Of a DNA stretch of 64,000 nucleotides, positions 1 through 8,198 are shown piece by piece. The stretch is from NCBI GenBank assembly GCA_019744775.1, contig JAIETZ010000006.1, positions 105,092 through 169,091 of the forward strand, written 5' to 3'. The position numbers and the translations under genes were made by a program. The notes beneath the pieces are model-generated. The model was given only the letters and a program-made list of their open reading frames with translations. It was not told where the DNA came from and made no database searches. The number at the start of each line of letters is the position of its first letter. The first letter of the stretch is position 1. The stretch is from Candidatus Obscuribacterales bacterium. GTDB lineage: Bacteria > Cyanobacteriota > Vampirovibrionia > Obscuribacterales > Obscuribacteraceae.

Positions 1-2
1 CC

Positions 3-434
3 GGTGATGTACGCATCACGCTACAGCCATCCAGCATTGCCACCATCGAGCATCATGCTCACACCGTAAAAGTCCGCACTCTATACGAACCGGATGCCAC
101 CTCAGTATCAATTGTCATCGAAGGCAAAGTTATTAATGTCGGCGTCGGTCAAGAACTCATCGTCGCAGACAACGAAGGTGAACTGCACAACCACCTACAA
201 AACGACAACATCGGCAGACGCCGCATCAAAGTAAATCCAGTAGGCTCCAGACATGTCGGCACGAGCGAACTCTCACTCATCTCCTTCATCGAAGCCAACC
301 CAATCCTCAATCAAATCGTCCACAGCCAAGATCAGGACGACAAAGCCATGATGGATAGACTGGTTAAAATGGCCGCCTGCTTAATGGTCTCCACCACCTC
401 CCACGGCGCCTACAACGAAAGTTTGCAGAAGTAA
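3..434 (+). CDS. Hypothetical protein, 3' end only
   Basis: An open frame runs from the left edge (first full codon at 3) to a TAA at 432-434 and gives 143 residues; the start lies outside the window. The visible part alternates short beta-type segments (VKVRTLYEP, VSIVIEGKVINVGVGQELIV) and ends in a helical stretch. The VRTLYEP...GKVINVGVGQELIV pattern resembles FecR-type or cupin-like beta domains, but this is a weak resemblance and I do not assign a function. The gene is followed by a palindromic dispersed repeat and then by an antitoxin gene on the other strand. Confidence 0.7.
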   Translation, partial: GDVRITLQPSSIATIEHHAHTVKVRTLYEPDATSVSIVIEGKVINVGVGQELIVADNEGELHNHLQNDNIGRRRIKVNPVGSRHVGTSELSLISFIEANPILNQIVHSQDQDDKAMMDRLVKMAACLMVSTTSHGAYNESLQK

Positions 435-449
435 ACTCTCATGGAAGTC

Positions 450-474
450 GTAGGGGCGCATTGCATGCGCCCTT
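450..474. repeat. Dispersed palindromic repeat, copy 1
   Basis: These 25 bases are identical to 44268-44292. The core is an inverted repeat, GGGCGCA-TTGCA-TGCGCCC, preceded by GTA. It sits 15 nt after the stop codon of the preceding gene, so on RNA it would form a GC-rich hairpin. No run of T follows, so a simple intrinsic terminator is not obvious. Confidence 0.8.
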
Positions 475-491
475 TAGACGTACTAGACTGA

Positions 492-731
492 TCACCTTCT
501 GCCCTCATCACGTAGTGCTTTCCAGTCAAGTCCGCCTAACGAATTTTGGCGACGAAATTTCTTAATGCGATCAATCACATCTTGCTTGTTTTCACAACTT
601 TTAGGAACCATAGGAACCAGCATGGCTACTGGACGACCATGCTTGGTGATCGTTATTTGCTCACCTTTTTCCACTTTTTCAAGCAGACTTGAGAAGTGCG
701 TCTTAGCTTCAAATGCGCCCATTTCCAACAT
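492..731 (-). CDS. Phd/YefM-family antitoxin, apparently orphan
   Basis: This 79-residue protein has the Phd/YefM N-terminal fold signature (FEAKTHFSSLLEKVEKGE, then ITKHGRPVAMLVP). In this family that part binds DNA as a dimer, and the C-terminal tail (here GLDWKALRDEGRR) wraps a toxin. The ATG at 731 has a GGAG about 8 nt upstream; ATG at 722 is an alternative start. Normally a PIN, Doc or RelE toxin follows directly, but downstream (below 492) there is only about 57 nt of non-coding DNA and then a gene on the other strand. The antitoxin therefore lacks a cis partner. It may act on the vapBC pair next door or in trans; this is inference. Confidence 0.88.
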   Translation of the reverse strand: MLEMGAFEAKTHFSSLLEKVEKGEQITITKHGRPVAMLVPMVPKSCENKQDVIDRIKKFRRQNSLGGLDWKALRDEGRR

Positions 732-743
732 AAGATAAACTCC

Positions 744-762
744 AACTAGTTGCCAACTAGTT
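744..762. promoter_or_regulatory. Perfect palindromic operator upstream of the Phd-like gene
   Basis: AACTAGTTG-C-CAACTAGTT is a perfect inverted repeat with 9-nt arms. Each arm also contains the self-complementary AACTAGTT, so the site reads as two adjacent 8-bp palindromes. It begins 13 nt upstream of the antitoxin start and lies just downstream of a -10-like TATTAA on the minus strand. Phd/YefM proteins repress their own promoters by binding such tandem palindromes, so autoregulation is the likely role. Confidence 0.7.
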
Positions 763-853
763 TAATACCTTTTCAGGCACGCGTCGAGCGATAGTCCTTT
801 CCTAGGTCCCTCTCATTGCCCGTCCTGAGCAAGAAATAGATTAATGAGACCGT

Positions 854-880
854 ACACACAAATGTGGTATATTTGTGTAT
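854..880. promoter_or_regulatory. Inverted repeat and promoter of vapBC
   Basis: Arms ACACAAAT (856-863) and ATTTGTGT (871-878) flank the spacer GTGGTAT; the outer pair 854/880 also matches. The repeat overlaps a -10-like TATATT at 868-873, 17 nt downstream of a poor -35 (TGAGAC, 845-850). A VapB-type repressor bound here would block RNA polymerase, as known for autoregulated vapBC operons. The promoter assignment is inferred from spacing. Confidence 0.6.
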
Positions 881-901
881 GCAGTTCCAGGAGAATGCAC
901 A

Positions 902-1102
902 ATGCATAGAACCAACATTGAGCTGGACGAAAAGCTGGTCAAGAAGGCCATGAAACTGACGCGACTGAGCACTAAAAAGGAATTGGTAAATTATGCCCTT
1001 GCGGAGCTAGTCCGTCAAAATGAACTTAAAGGATTACTTGATCTGGAAGGCAAAATTCAGTGGGTTGGCGACTTGGCAAAAATGCGTGAGTCCCGAGTAT
1101 GA
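902..1102 (+). CDS. vapB: VapB-type antitoxin
   Basis: This 66-residue protein begins MHRTNIELDEKLVKKAM, a ribbon-helix-helix opening of the short VapB family. The strand TNIEL pairs across the dimer to contact DNA, and the C-terminal part neutralises the PIN toxin. The start at 902 is chosen because AGGAG (889-893) sits 8 nt upstream; a GTG at 875 in the same frame would put the start inside the palindromic operator. The stop overlaps the vapC start by 4 nt (ATGA), which implies translational coupling. It should neutralise VapC and repress the operon through the inverted repeat at 856-878. Confidence 0.88.
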   Translation: MHRTNIELDEKLVKKAMKLTRLSTKKELVNYALAELVRQNELKGLLDLEGKIQWVGDLAKMRESRV

Positions 1103-1497
1103 TTCTTGTCGATTCTAGTGTGTGGATTGATTTTCTAAATGGAGAAAATAGCCCACAGCGCCACGTTTTGCACAGGCTAATAAACGACAAGATTAAGATA
1201 TCGATTGCAGAGATAATCATTACCGAAGTCTTACAAGGTCTCAAGCAGGAAAAAGAGTTTACAGTCATAAAAACCTTTTTTGAGAAATTGCATTTACATA
1301 AGCCCATGGGCACAGATACCTATATCAATGCAGCACAAATCTATCGAAACTGTAGAAGCAAAGGCAAAACTATAAGAAGTACCGTTGATTGCGTTATAGC
1401 AGCTATATGCATCGAGAATGACATGCCTATTTTGCACAGAGACAGTGATTTCGACATGATTGCCGCCTGCACCGCTTTGCGAGTACTAAAAATCTAA
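1099..1497 (+). CDS. vapC: PIN-domain ribonuclease toxin VapC
   Basis: This 132-residue protein is the usual length of VapC. The PIN-domain acidic residues are visible: D5 in MILVDSSVWIDF, E43 in ITEVLQG, D97 in STVDCVIAA and D115 in HRDSDFD. In this family they hold Mg2+ and cleave tRNA or other structured RNA. All four are intact, so the toxin is probably active. It overlaps vapB by 4 nt. Its TAA shares one base with the ATG of the following FkbM methyltransferase (TAATG), so translation of that gene may be coupled to the toxin, which is unusual. Confidence 0.93.
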   Translation: MILVDSSVWIDFLNGENSPQRHVLHRLINDKIKISIAEIIITEVLQGLKQEKEFTVIKTFFEKLHLHKPMGTDTYINAAQIYRNCRSKGKTIRSTVDCVIAAICIENDMPILHRDSDFDMIAACTALRVLKI

Positions 1498-2393
1498 TGT
1501 CTTTAATTGCTCATATTCACTCTTCACTACGCCACTGGAAACACACTGTATCGTATGTCGCTTCCAAGCCCTGGGTAATCATCTGGTGGCTCCGAAAGCA
1601 TTTGGCTCCGGAGATGCCGCTTAAGTCGCGAACACGCTGGGGCGCCACATGGCTCGCCTACAATGACTTTCTCGGTGCCCACACGTTTTGCGGCACTGGT
1701 TTTGAAGACAACGAACAACAGTTTTTGTTGAATTACTTACAAGAGGGCATGACCGTAATAGATATCGGTGCCCATCACGGCTTCTATACTCTTTTAGCTT
1801 CTCAAAAAGTCGGACCAAACGGAAGAGTTATCTCCTTTGAACCGTCACCGCGTGAGTTAGCAAAACTAAAAGTACATCTCTCTCTCAACAACTGCAAGAA
1901 TGTAGAAGTACAAGAAGTCGCTCTCGGCGCCGAAGAAGGCAAAGTCAACATGTTTGTCTGCGTTGATCACTCGGGATTGAATAGCTTGCGCCTACCAAGC
2001 GCTGAGACAAAAGCCACTGAGGTCGAAATTAAGCAAATTAGGCTCGACGATCTTTTAAAAGAAAAACAAATCAAGAAAGTAGATTTCGTCAAAATGGATG
2101 TGGAAGGTGGCGAACTAGCCGTCTTGAAAGGTGCAGACAAAATTCTCTTGGATGAATTGCGTCCACTCATAATTTACGAAATACAAGACATCCGCACGAC
2201 TCCCTGGGGCTATAAGGCTGTCGAGCTTTATCAATTTCTCAAAGATCACAAATACAAGTCTTTCAACGTCACAACAAATGGCCGCCTCATCCCTTGTCCC
2301 GACAAACAAGAATTCGATGACAATTTAGTTGCTGTCCCTGAAGAAAAATTGTCCCTAATCGAAAAGTTTATTGCCCCAGAATTTACAGCTTAG
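1497..2393 (+). CDS. FkbM-family SAM methyltransferase
   Basis: This 298-residue protein carries the SAM-binding motif VIDIGAHHGFYT at 87-98, the acidic loop FEPSP at 114-118 and the FkbM signature KMDVEGGE at 199-206. FkbM enzymes O-methylate hydroxyls, often on sugars of surface glycans or on natural products. The substrate here is probably a sugar of the adjacent polysaccharide locus. The ATG overlaps the vapC stop by 1 nt, and I see no strong ribosome-binding site of its own, so it is likely read through from the toxin. The 3' end overlaps the convergent glycosyltransferase by 11 nt. It is one of four FkbM genes in the window. Confidence 0.9.
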   Translation: MSLIAHIHSSLRHWKHTVSYVASKPWVIIWWLRKHLAPEMPLKSRTRWGATWLAYNDFLGAHTFCGTGFEDNEQQFLLNYLQEGMTVIDIGAHHGFYTLLASQKVGPNGRVISFEPSPRELAKLKVHLSLNNCKNVEVQEVALGAEEGKVNMFVCVDHSGLNSLRLPSAETKATEVEIKQIRLDDLLKEKQIKKVDFVKMDVEGGELAVLKGADKILLDELRPLIIYEIQDIRTTPWGYKAVELYQFLKDHKYKSFNVTTNGRLIPCPDKQEFDDNLVAVPEEKLSLIEKFIAPEFTA

Positions 2394-3543
2394 TATCTTT
2401 CTTCAACATCAACTCAAATAGTTCGACGTATTCGGCAACTTGCTTTTTCGGATCAAACTGATTGAAGCGATTGATCGCCTTTTCAATCAAAGTTTCTTGC
2501 AATGGCTTGTCGTTGATTACTTCATCCATTGTGCGAGCTAGAGCTATACGATCGCGATTTGGAAATGTCCGGCAAGCATCCAGTGCGCACTCGGACAACC
2601 AACCGGATCGCGAAACGATCATTGGTTTTCCGGCAGCCAAAAGCTCCATCACAATTAGCGCTCCCGGCTCTTCCCAAGCCGACGGCAATACGCACACTCC
2701 AGCTTCGTTAATTGCATCGAAGAGTTCCTTACCAGTTAAAGAACCACGGAACCAGACATGTCCATCAAGATCCAGCCTTGAACATAATTCCTGCAAAAAT
2801 TGCAATTGCGGTCCATCGCCAATAATCTGCAGCGTGTAACTACGACTGCCCAATCGATGCTGCTCGTTATTGTTTAAATATGCCAGCGCATAAAGCAGGT
2901 CATCGACACCCTTCTCCGATATTAAGCGACCGATAAATGTAAAACTAGTCTGGGATTTTGCCAGATTCGCTTTAGCAATTTCGGCACTGCCCACCTTAAA
3001 ATCATCAACTTCGATGGGATTGTAAATTACCCATTGGCGGGGAAGAGGCTGGCGCCTTTCTTGATGAAGGCTGGCAGCCACGTTGGCATCGGCCAACAAA
3101 CCGACAAGCCGTCTCAGCCAAAGCTTAATACCACCTGGAATTGCCTTAAATCCAAATAAGTGCAAGTGATACCGGAAAGAAGCCAAAGGAGTCATGGGCG
3201 CAGGCTTACCGGCCACCCAGCCCGCGCCGTCGACACACTGTAGCTGATAACCATGATGGGTCCAGCTAAATGGTTTATCAAGCAAGGTAGCCAGAAAAAA
3301 CAAGCTGACGCTGGAGCCGTTGGAATGAACTATATCGTGGTCGGCAACAAGCTTGGCCCGCTCAATGAGCCCCGGACGCCTAACTAGCGTATATGGCACC
3401 AGACGATGGTTATCAGATGCGGTCTCAGTGACGACCGTCACTTCGTGACCGGCTTCAACCAAGCCCTTGGCCAGGCTGTGTCCAACGTCCTCAACACCGC
3501 CGATATTAGGCCAAAAGCTGTAGGAATAAAGCAGTATCTTCAT
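2383..3543 (-). CDS. Glycosyltransferase family 4
   Basis: This 386-residue GT-B enzyme has an N-terminal Rossmann half (GGVEDVGHSLAKGL near residue 15), the donor-half motif FIGRLISEKGVDDLL from 203, and the retaining GT4 E-x7-E motif at E292 and E300 (EEPGALIVMELLAAGKP). It should transfer a sugar from a nucleotide donor to a lipid-linked glycan at the cytoplasmic membrane. The acceptor cannot be read from sequence. It stands alone on the minus strand between two plus-strand genes and overlaps the FkbM gene tail-to-tail. Confidence 0.92.
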   Translation of the reverse strand: MKILLYSYSFWPNIGGVEDVGHSLAKGLVEAGHEVTVVTETASDNHRLVPYTLVRRPGLIERAKLVADHDIVHSNGSSVSLFFLATLLDKPFSWTHHGYQLQCVDGAGWVAGKPAPMTPLASFRYHLHLFGFKAIPGGIKLWLRRLVGLLADANVAASLHQERRQPLPRQWVIYNPIEVDDFKVGSAEIAKANLAKSQTSFTFIGRLISEKGVDDLLYALAYLNNNEQHRLGSRSYTLQIIGDGPQLQFLQELCSRLDLDGHVWFRGSLTGKELFDAINEAGVCVLPSAWEEPGALIVMELLAAGKPMIVSRSGWLSECALDACRTFPNRDRIALARTMDEVINDKPLQETLIEKAINRFNQFDPKKQVAEYVELFELMLKKDTKL

Positions 3544-3623
3544 AGGGGTCCGTCAGATTTAACATACCACGCACTGCTTTTTTCAAATAAGGCTAGAATC
3601 AAGGAAGAAGTTTTAGAGACCAA

Positions 3624-4634
3624 ATGACAACCAATTCAGAAAACATGGCGGACTCCACTTGGGGGAAGGACATAACAATCCTTTGTCCTTCGGATTTTCG
3701 TTATTTGCCTGGCGTTTACGCCCTCTTCAATAGCGCCGTCCTAAATGGTTTTCTCGGTAAATTTGAAATTCTCGTCGATAAGCACCATGACTTCGACTTG
3801 TCTGTCATTCCCAATCATCCGCAGCTAGCCGTACGTTCCTTTGAGGGTCCCGGCACCGACTATTATTTCACTGTAAGTCGTCTAGCTGGATTAAGGGGAT
3901 TGAGTCCCGGCAAATATCTGCATCTTGATGCAGATATGATTATAGAAAGGCCGTGCGGTCACTTATTTGAACCAATTGAAAATGGCATTGTAGTGAGCAG
4001 TGAACCGGAACGAAAGTACGACCAATATGATGTGCTTTTATATGACCAGGCAAAGGAAGTCGGGCTGTCCCATAATTTGAAACCATTCAATTACGTCAAT
4101 GGCGGATTATTCGGATTTCGTATTCCTGAACACAATGACTTTATCAATCAATGGGCAGAACTTTCATTCAAACATTTTCGCAACCGTAAACTGATGAGCC
4201 CTGTCAATTGGTTTTGTCTTGATCAATGTATGCTCAATCTGCTCATTAGACAACCGGATGCACCGGATGTTTTCGCTATTTCGCCCAGGCAATTGGAATT
4301 CGGAAGTTTTGGGCAGTACTTTCAAGACCGGCCATTTCCTTATTTGCTGCAGGGAAAACTTATACCGACAGATCAAACCAAATTCATTATCCATGGCGCC
4401 GGCATCGACAGACCATGGCTTGAGCGCACACGAACGACACTTAAAGGAAAAATTGGCAACGCGCTGGATCATCTAGGATTGCTTGGACTATTTAAGAAAC
4501 CAAAACCTTACGGCAGAGCATGGGCTTACTATGCCTTATCTGAAAATCTACCTATTCCGCATACAACATGGACAAACAAGCATTCATTCAACAAGCACAA
4601 CAATCCCATCTGGCGATCAATTTATGGTCTTTAA
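3624..4634 (+). CDS. GT-A glycosyltransferase, GT8-like
   Basis: The protein has 336 residues. It has a metal-binding DxD in KYLHLDADMI (DAD at 102-104), followed by FNYVNGGLFGF at 155-165, which matches the Asn-x-Gly pattern of GT8 (galactosyl/glucosyltransferases such as WaaJ and glycogenin), and a later IIHGAG that supplies the second metal ligand in that family. It probably adds hexose to a surface glycan. No strong Shine-Dalgarno is seen at ATG 3624; ATG 3645 is a possible alternative. The end overlaps the next gene by 11 nt, suggesting a two-gene unit. Confidence 0.8.
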   Translation: MTTNSENMADSTWGKDITILCPSDFRYLPGVYALFNSAVLNGFLGKFEILVDKHHDFDLSVIPNHPQLAVRSFEGPGTDYYFTVSRLAGLRGLSPGKYLHLDADMIIERPCGHLFEPIENGIVVSSEPERKYDQYDVLLYDQAKEVGLSHNLKPFNYVNGGLFGFRIPEHNDFINQWAELSFKHFRNRKLMSPVNWFCLDQCMLNLLIRQPDAPDVFAISPRQLEFGSFGQYFQDRPFPYLLQGKLIPTDQTKFIIHGAGIDRPWLERTRTTLKGKIGNALDHLGLLGLFKKPKPYGRAWAYYALSENLPIPHTTWTNKHSFNKHNNPIWRSIYGL

Positions 4635-5325
4635 AGCTATGGTCTCTGGAGCCAAGCCGTCTAAAATTCTGCTTGCTATCACATGTCTAATTGTTATTTG
4701 GCTTTTGTGGACAACAATTAGTCTTGCAATTGCCGCCACAAAACCCTCACAAGCTTATTTTGTATTAGGCGGCAACAACACAAGAGAAATTCACGCAGCC
4801 GAATTAGTTGCCAAACACCCACAAATGCTCACTCTTATTTCCGGAGGCAGTCCTGATCCGTGCATTTGGAACGCCTTTCAGCGCGCCAATGCGCCAATGG
4901 ATAAAGTCTGGCTGGAAAAATGCGCGGATTCGACATTTGGCAACATGTACTACGGATTGCCCATTCTCAGAAGCTGGAAAGTCTCAAGGATTACGGTAAT
5001 TGACTCACACAGTCACGAGCCGCGAGCGCAACTTTTGGCAGGAATTATTTTTGCCACTCATGGTATTTGGACGGACTTCGATATTCTCGATGATGGATTT
5101 CCCGCTAAACCGGAGTGGGACATTAAGACTGCCTTGGATGTAATTCGCGCCTGCTGTTGGGCGGTGATAAGTCAATTCTATTATCCGCATTGCAGCAATG
5201 TAACTCAACTTTCACAAGTCGATATGAATTACTGGAATGAGCAAGGGTATCATTGCGCACATCATATAAATCCGCTGACCGGCCAAATTGAAAATGATTC
5301 GGTTGTTCGAAATACCGGAAATTAG
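4624..5325 (+). CDS. DUF218/YdcF-like membrane-anchored protein
   Basis: This 233-residue protein has one N-terminal membrane segment (about residues 14-38), then AYFVLGG (44-50), LISGG (71-75), ADSTFGNMYYG (from 101) and DSHSHEPRA (127-135). These are the landmarks of the YdcF/SanA/ElyC (DUF218) family, whose members affect envelope polysaccharide or lipid-carrier metabolism; the chemistry is not settled. The start at 4624 is chosen because the membrane anchor follows at once; an in-frame ATG at 4483 would lie deep inside the upstream gene. It overlaps the preceding glycosyltransferase by 11 nt and the convergent formyltransferase by 4 nt. Confidence 0.75.
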   Translation: MVFKAMVSGAKPSKILLAITCLIVIWLLWTTISLAIAATKPSQAYFVLGGNNTREIHAAELVAKHPQMLTLISGGSPDPCIWNAFQRANAPMDKVWLEKCADSTFGNMYYGLPILRSWKVSRITVIDSHSHEPRAQLLAGIIFATHGIWTDFDILDDGFPAKPEWDIKTALDVIRACCWAVISQFYYPHCSNVTQLSQVDMNYWNEQGYHCAHHINPLTGQIENDSVVRNTGN

Positions 5326-5999
5326 AATTTGAGTCCCTTCATGTACCAAAATCGTATGCCGGCGCGTTCAATGTATGGTCCAGGTTTCTGTGAGTGAGCA
5401 AACGCCTTAACTTTCTTCTGAACCATTTCATTCGAATCACTATCAGCGATGCGCATCATATCTATGACATCCTTTTGCCGAATCGCTTTACGCTGCCACA
5501 TCTCCCCACTCACTGTGGGTTGCCAGTTATTTTGTTTTAGATCATCAATGACTACTGATACCAGATTTGGTATGAAGCTAAGAGTACGCTCGCGTAATGT
5601 CTCTGCATCATCATCTTTTTCGATTGGGAAACGTAACACCCTCAAAATGGGACCGGTATCCACGCCCTTATCCATAATATGAGCAGTAACACCAAATTCA
5701 TTATCCCCTTCAAGGAGGGCCATCGAACAAGAGCCTCGTCCCGGCCATTTCGGCGGCGCAGTGTGGAAGTTGATGGCAGCGATAGACGGACTGGTAAGTA
5801 GTGGCTCACGCACAATAAGAGGACCGAAGGCAAACACGAATTGCGGGGCAAGTTTTGCCAAAGCTTCTTGATCTGTCTTTTCATTAAAGCTGAAAGAACT
5901 GGCAAATACGAGCTCAAAAGACTCCTTCAGTCTGTCTTCAACATCTTTCGAAGTTTGACTGTTTGTCCATCCAAGATAAATTGCCGTCGGTTTTTGCAT
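5322..5999 (-). CDS. Formyltransferase-fold enzyme, probably sugar N-formyltransferase
   Basis: This 225-residue protein has the formyltransferase catalytic layout: N77 and H79 in INFHTAPPKWPGRG and D114 in MDKGVDTGPIL. These correspond to the Asn-His-Asp triad that transfers formyl from 10-formyl-THF. At 225 residues it lacks the C-terminal OB domain of methionyl-tRNA formyltransferase, so it is not fmt. In this setting an N-formyltransferase for an amino sugar (VioF/WlaRD type) is most likely. No aminotransferase for such a sugar is seen in the window. It is tail-to-tail with the YdcF-like gene. Confidence 0.8.
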   Translation of the reverse strand: MQKPTAIYLGWTNSQTSKDVEDRLKESFELVFASSFSFNEKTDQEALAKLAPQFVFAFGPLIVREPLLTSPSIAAINFHTAPPKWPGRGSCSMALLEGDNEFGVTAHIMDKGVDTGPILRVLRFPIEKDDDAETLRERTLSFIPNLVSVVIDDLKQNNWQPTVSGEMWQRKAIRQKDVIDMMRIADSDSNEMVQKKVKAFAHSQKPGPYIERAGIRFWYMKGLKF

Positions 6000-6029
6000 A
6001 TATTAGTCTCAAAATTACTTTGCCGATGT

Positions 6030-7013
6030 TTACGCGAATAGTCGTTTTATACTACGCAACCAATCGTAAGCTGACTGCCCTGCAAAAGTGGCACAGCTAA
6101 GAACGGATGCATAAAATTTGCCGGCTGGATCCGGTGCCATTTGCTTAGCCAAGGCAAAGTACTGACGAGCCACTTTTTCCTCTCCAGCACGAAAGCAGTC
6201 TAGTCCATGAGACACACAGGTACCGGCGACCGTACTTCTGGCATGTTTAAATACATTTTCCAGCTCATCGGCAGAAAAAATACCGGCTGCTTTAGCAAGA
6301 GGATATTGCTTTTCAACAATATAACTATAACCAACACCTACTTCTGCATTACGTCTTAGTTTTTCCGTAGCCGATCCACCATGTACACGGTATTCGCCGA
6401 GAGCATCTGCAATCAAACAGACTTTTTTCGACTTGAGGGCACACCTGAGCAATAGATCCATATCCGGACCATAGGCGAAGTTTCCATCATAGTAACCGGC
6501 CTCATCCAATACAGATTTCCTGACAAAAATTGTCGATGGTTGCACAGGAATTTTACCTGTGATGTAGTCCTTGTAAAAAGCTGCACCAGTGAGACAAACA
6601 TCCTCAGCAGCCACAGCCTGCTTATCTCCGATAGGCTTGCTTTTCTCATCAATCAGTAAAACAGAACCAATTGCAACTCCCGCCTCAGGCTGGTCAATAA
6701 GCGCTTGAGAAAGCCTTCTCAGTCCATTAGGTAATAGCCTGTCATCATCATTTAAGATCAGAACAAATTCACCCGAACAAAGGTCGATGCATTTGTTAAG
6801 TGCTCCAATCATACCCAAGTTCACTGGATGGTAATGATATTTCAAGCGTGAGTCGGGAAAAGCACTGACGATTTCTTTGACATTTACTGGTGAATTAGTA
6901 TCTAAAACCAGAAGCTCTAGATCGAGATCTTTATCCGCAAGCACACTGGCTATTGCTTCTCGAAGATAGTCTGTACGATCATACGTTAAAATAGCGACGC
7001 TAATTTGCGGCAT
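6030..7013 (-). CDS. Glycosyltransferase family 2, paralogue of the gene at 9481
   Basis: This 327-residue protein opens with the GT-A nucleotide-binding strand ISVAILTYDRTDYL and has the metal-binding LNDDDRLLP (DDD at 89-91). It matches the 327-residue protein encoded at 9481-10464 nearly end to end (shared SPVNVKEIV, NLGM, AIGSVLLIDE, GEYR.HGG), so the two are paralogues. It should transfer one sugar to a glycan acceptor. AGGGAG lies just upstream of ATG 7013. Its -10 region is almost identical to that in front of the other copy's operon. Confidence 0.9.
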   Translation of the reverse strand: MPQISVAILTYDRTDYLREAIASVLADKDLDLELLVLDTNSPVNVKEIVSAFPDSRLKYHYHPVNLGMIGALNKCIDLCSGEFVLILNDDDRLLPNGLRRLSQALIDQPEAGVAIGSVLLIDEKSKPIGDKQAVAAEDVCLTGAAFYKDYITGKIPVQPSTIFVRKSVLDEAGYYDGNFAYGPDMDLLLRCALKSKKVCLIADALGEYRVHGGSATEKLRRNAEVGVGYSYIVEKQYPLAKAAGIFSADELENVFKHARSTVAGTCVSHGLDCFRAGEEKVARQYFALAKQMAPDPAGKFYASVLSCATFAGQSAYDWLRSIKRLFA

Positions 7014-7032
7014 GGCTCTCCCTTGTTCACAG

Positions 7033-7050
7033 CATCAATTGAATTATATA
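7033..7050 (-). promoter_or_regulatory. Duplicated -10 region of the GT2 gene
   Basis: On the minus strand this reads TATATAATTCAATTGATG. It holds a consensus TATAAT (7049-7044) about 30 nt upstream of the GT2 start at 7013. Seventeen of 18 bases match 11319-11336, in front of the operon with the paralogous GT2. The downstream AGGGAG fixes translation at 7013, so the ATG inside the repeat is not used here. Confidence 0.55.
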
Positions 7051-7179
7051 CTTCGATAAACGCATTCGGATCTTCAAAATTCAAAAATTGCGCTTGACAG
7101 CATTCGATCAAAAGAATGTGGCAGATACGGCGCGGTCTAGAGGTTTTCGCGTAAAATAAGCACACGAAGAGGATGATTT

Positions 7180-8178
7180 GTGACCAAGAAATCTTATCTG
7201 GTGACCGGCGGTACGGGCTTCATCGGCGCGTCTCTCGTGACAGCGCTTGTAAATCGTGGACACAAAGTACGCACGCTTGATAACAACTCAAGAGGAGCGC
7301 ACAGACGCTTAGCTTCTGTAGCTGGACAGTACGAGCATGTGGAAGGCGATATCCGCGATTATGCCACCTTTGCCGAAGCAGCAAAGGGCATAGACTGTGT
7401 TTGTCATCTTGCTTACATCAATGGCACTGAATTTTTCTACTCCATGCCGGAGACTGTGCTGGATGTTGGTGTCAAAGGTATCGTCAATGCAATTGACGTC
7501 TGCAAAAACTTGAGTATTCCTGAGCTTATTGTTGCTTCCAGCTCGGAAGTTTACCAGACACCGCCAACAGTGCCAACTGACGAGAATGTGCCTTTGGTTA
7601 TACCGGATGTTTTCAATCCGAGATACTCTTATGCTGCCGGTAAAATCATCTCGGAGGTAATGGCAATCCATTGTGGCGCAAAGTTTTTTGAACGCATGAT
7701 CATCTTCAGACCTCACAATATTTATGGTCCGGACATGGGCTGGGAACACGTTATTCCACAGCTTATCATGAGGGCAAAAGAGCTTAGTCAACAAGGCTCA
7801 AGTCCGGTGAAATTTCCCATTCAAGGGACTGGCAATCAGACACGAGCGTTTTGCTTCATTGATGACATGATCAATGCGCTAATGACAGTTTTTGAACATG
7901 GTAAACACATGGAAATTTACAACATCGGCACCGATCAAGAAGTGACGATCTCAGAGCTGACACGCATCATCGGTCACTACTTTAAATGCGAACTGGACTT
8001 AGTGGCAGGCGACATTGCCTCTGGAGGCACCTTGCGCCGCTGCCCAGACATTAGCAAAATAAGAGCGATTGGTTTTGAACCTCAGGTAAATTTAGTAGAC
8101 GGCGTACGGCGCACGGCTGACTGGTACGATGCTAATCAAAATCTAGCTCCGGCAAAATCGTTTGTTCTTAATGGATAG
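7180..8178 (+). CDS. NAD-dependent epimerase/dehydratase (extended SDR)
   Basis: This 332-residue enzyme has the Rossmann glycine motif GGTGFIG at 10-16, the catalytic Y151-x3-K155 (YSYAAGK) and Ser near 121 (ASSSEVY), followed by a sugar-nucleotide binding half (FRPHNIYGP). This is the layout of UDP-glucose/GlcNAc 4-epimerases and dTDP-sugar dehydratases; the exact substrate is not determined. Translation starts at a GTG (7180) with AGAGG 8-12 nt upstream. The next gene, a sugar C-methyltransferase, begins 20 nt after the stop. The two probably act on the same NDP-deoxysugar. Confidence 0.88.
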   Translation: MTKKSYLVTGGTGFIGASLVTALVNRGHKVRTLDNNSRGAHRRLASVAGQYEHVEGDIRDYATFAEAAKGIDCVCHLAYINGTEFFYSMPETVLDVGVKGIVNAIDVCKNLSIPELIVASSSEVYQTPPTVPTDENVPLVIPDVFNPRYSYAAGKIISEVMAIHCGAKFFERMIIFRPHNIYGPDMGWEHVIPQLIMRAKELSQQGSSPVKFPIQGTGNQTRAFCFIDDMINALMTVFEHGKHMEIYNIGTDQEVTISELTRIIGHYFKCELDLVAGDIASGGTLRRCPDISKIRAIGFEPQVNLVDGVRRTADWYDANQNLAPAKSFVLNG

Positions 8179-8198
8179 AATACTTAAGGAGATAGAAC

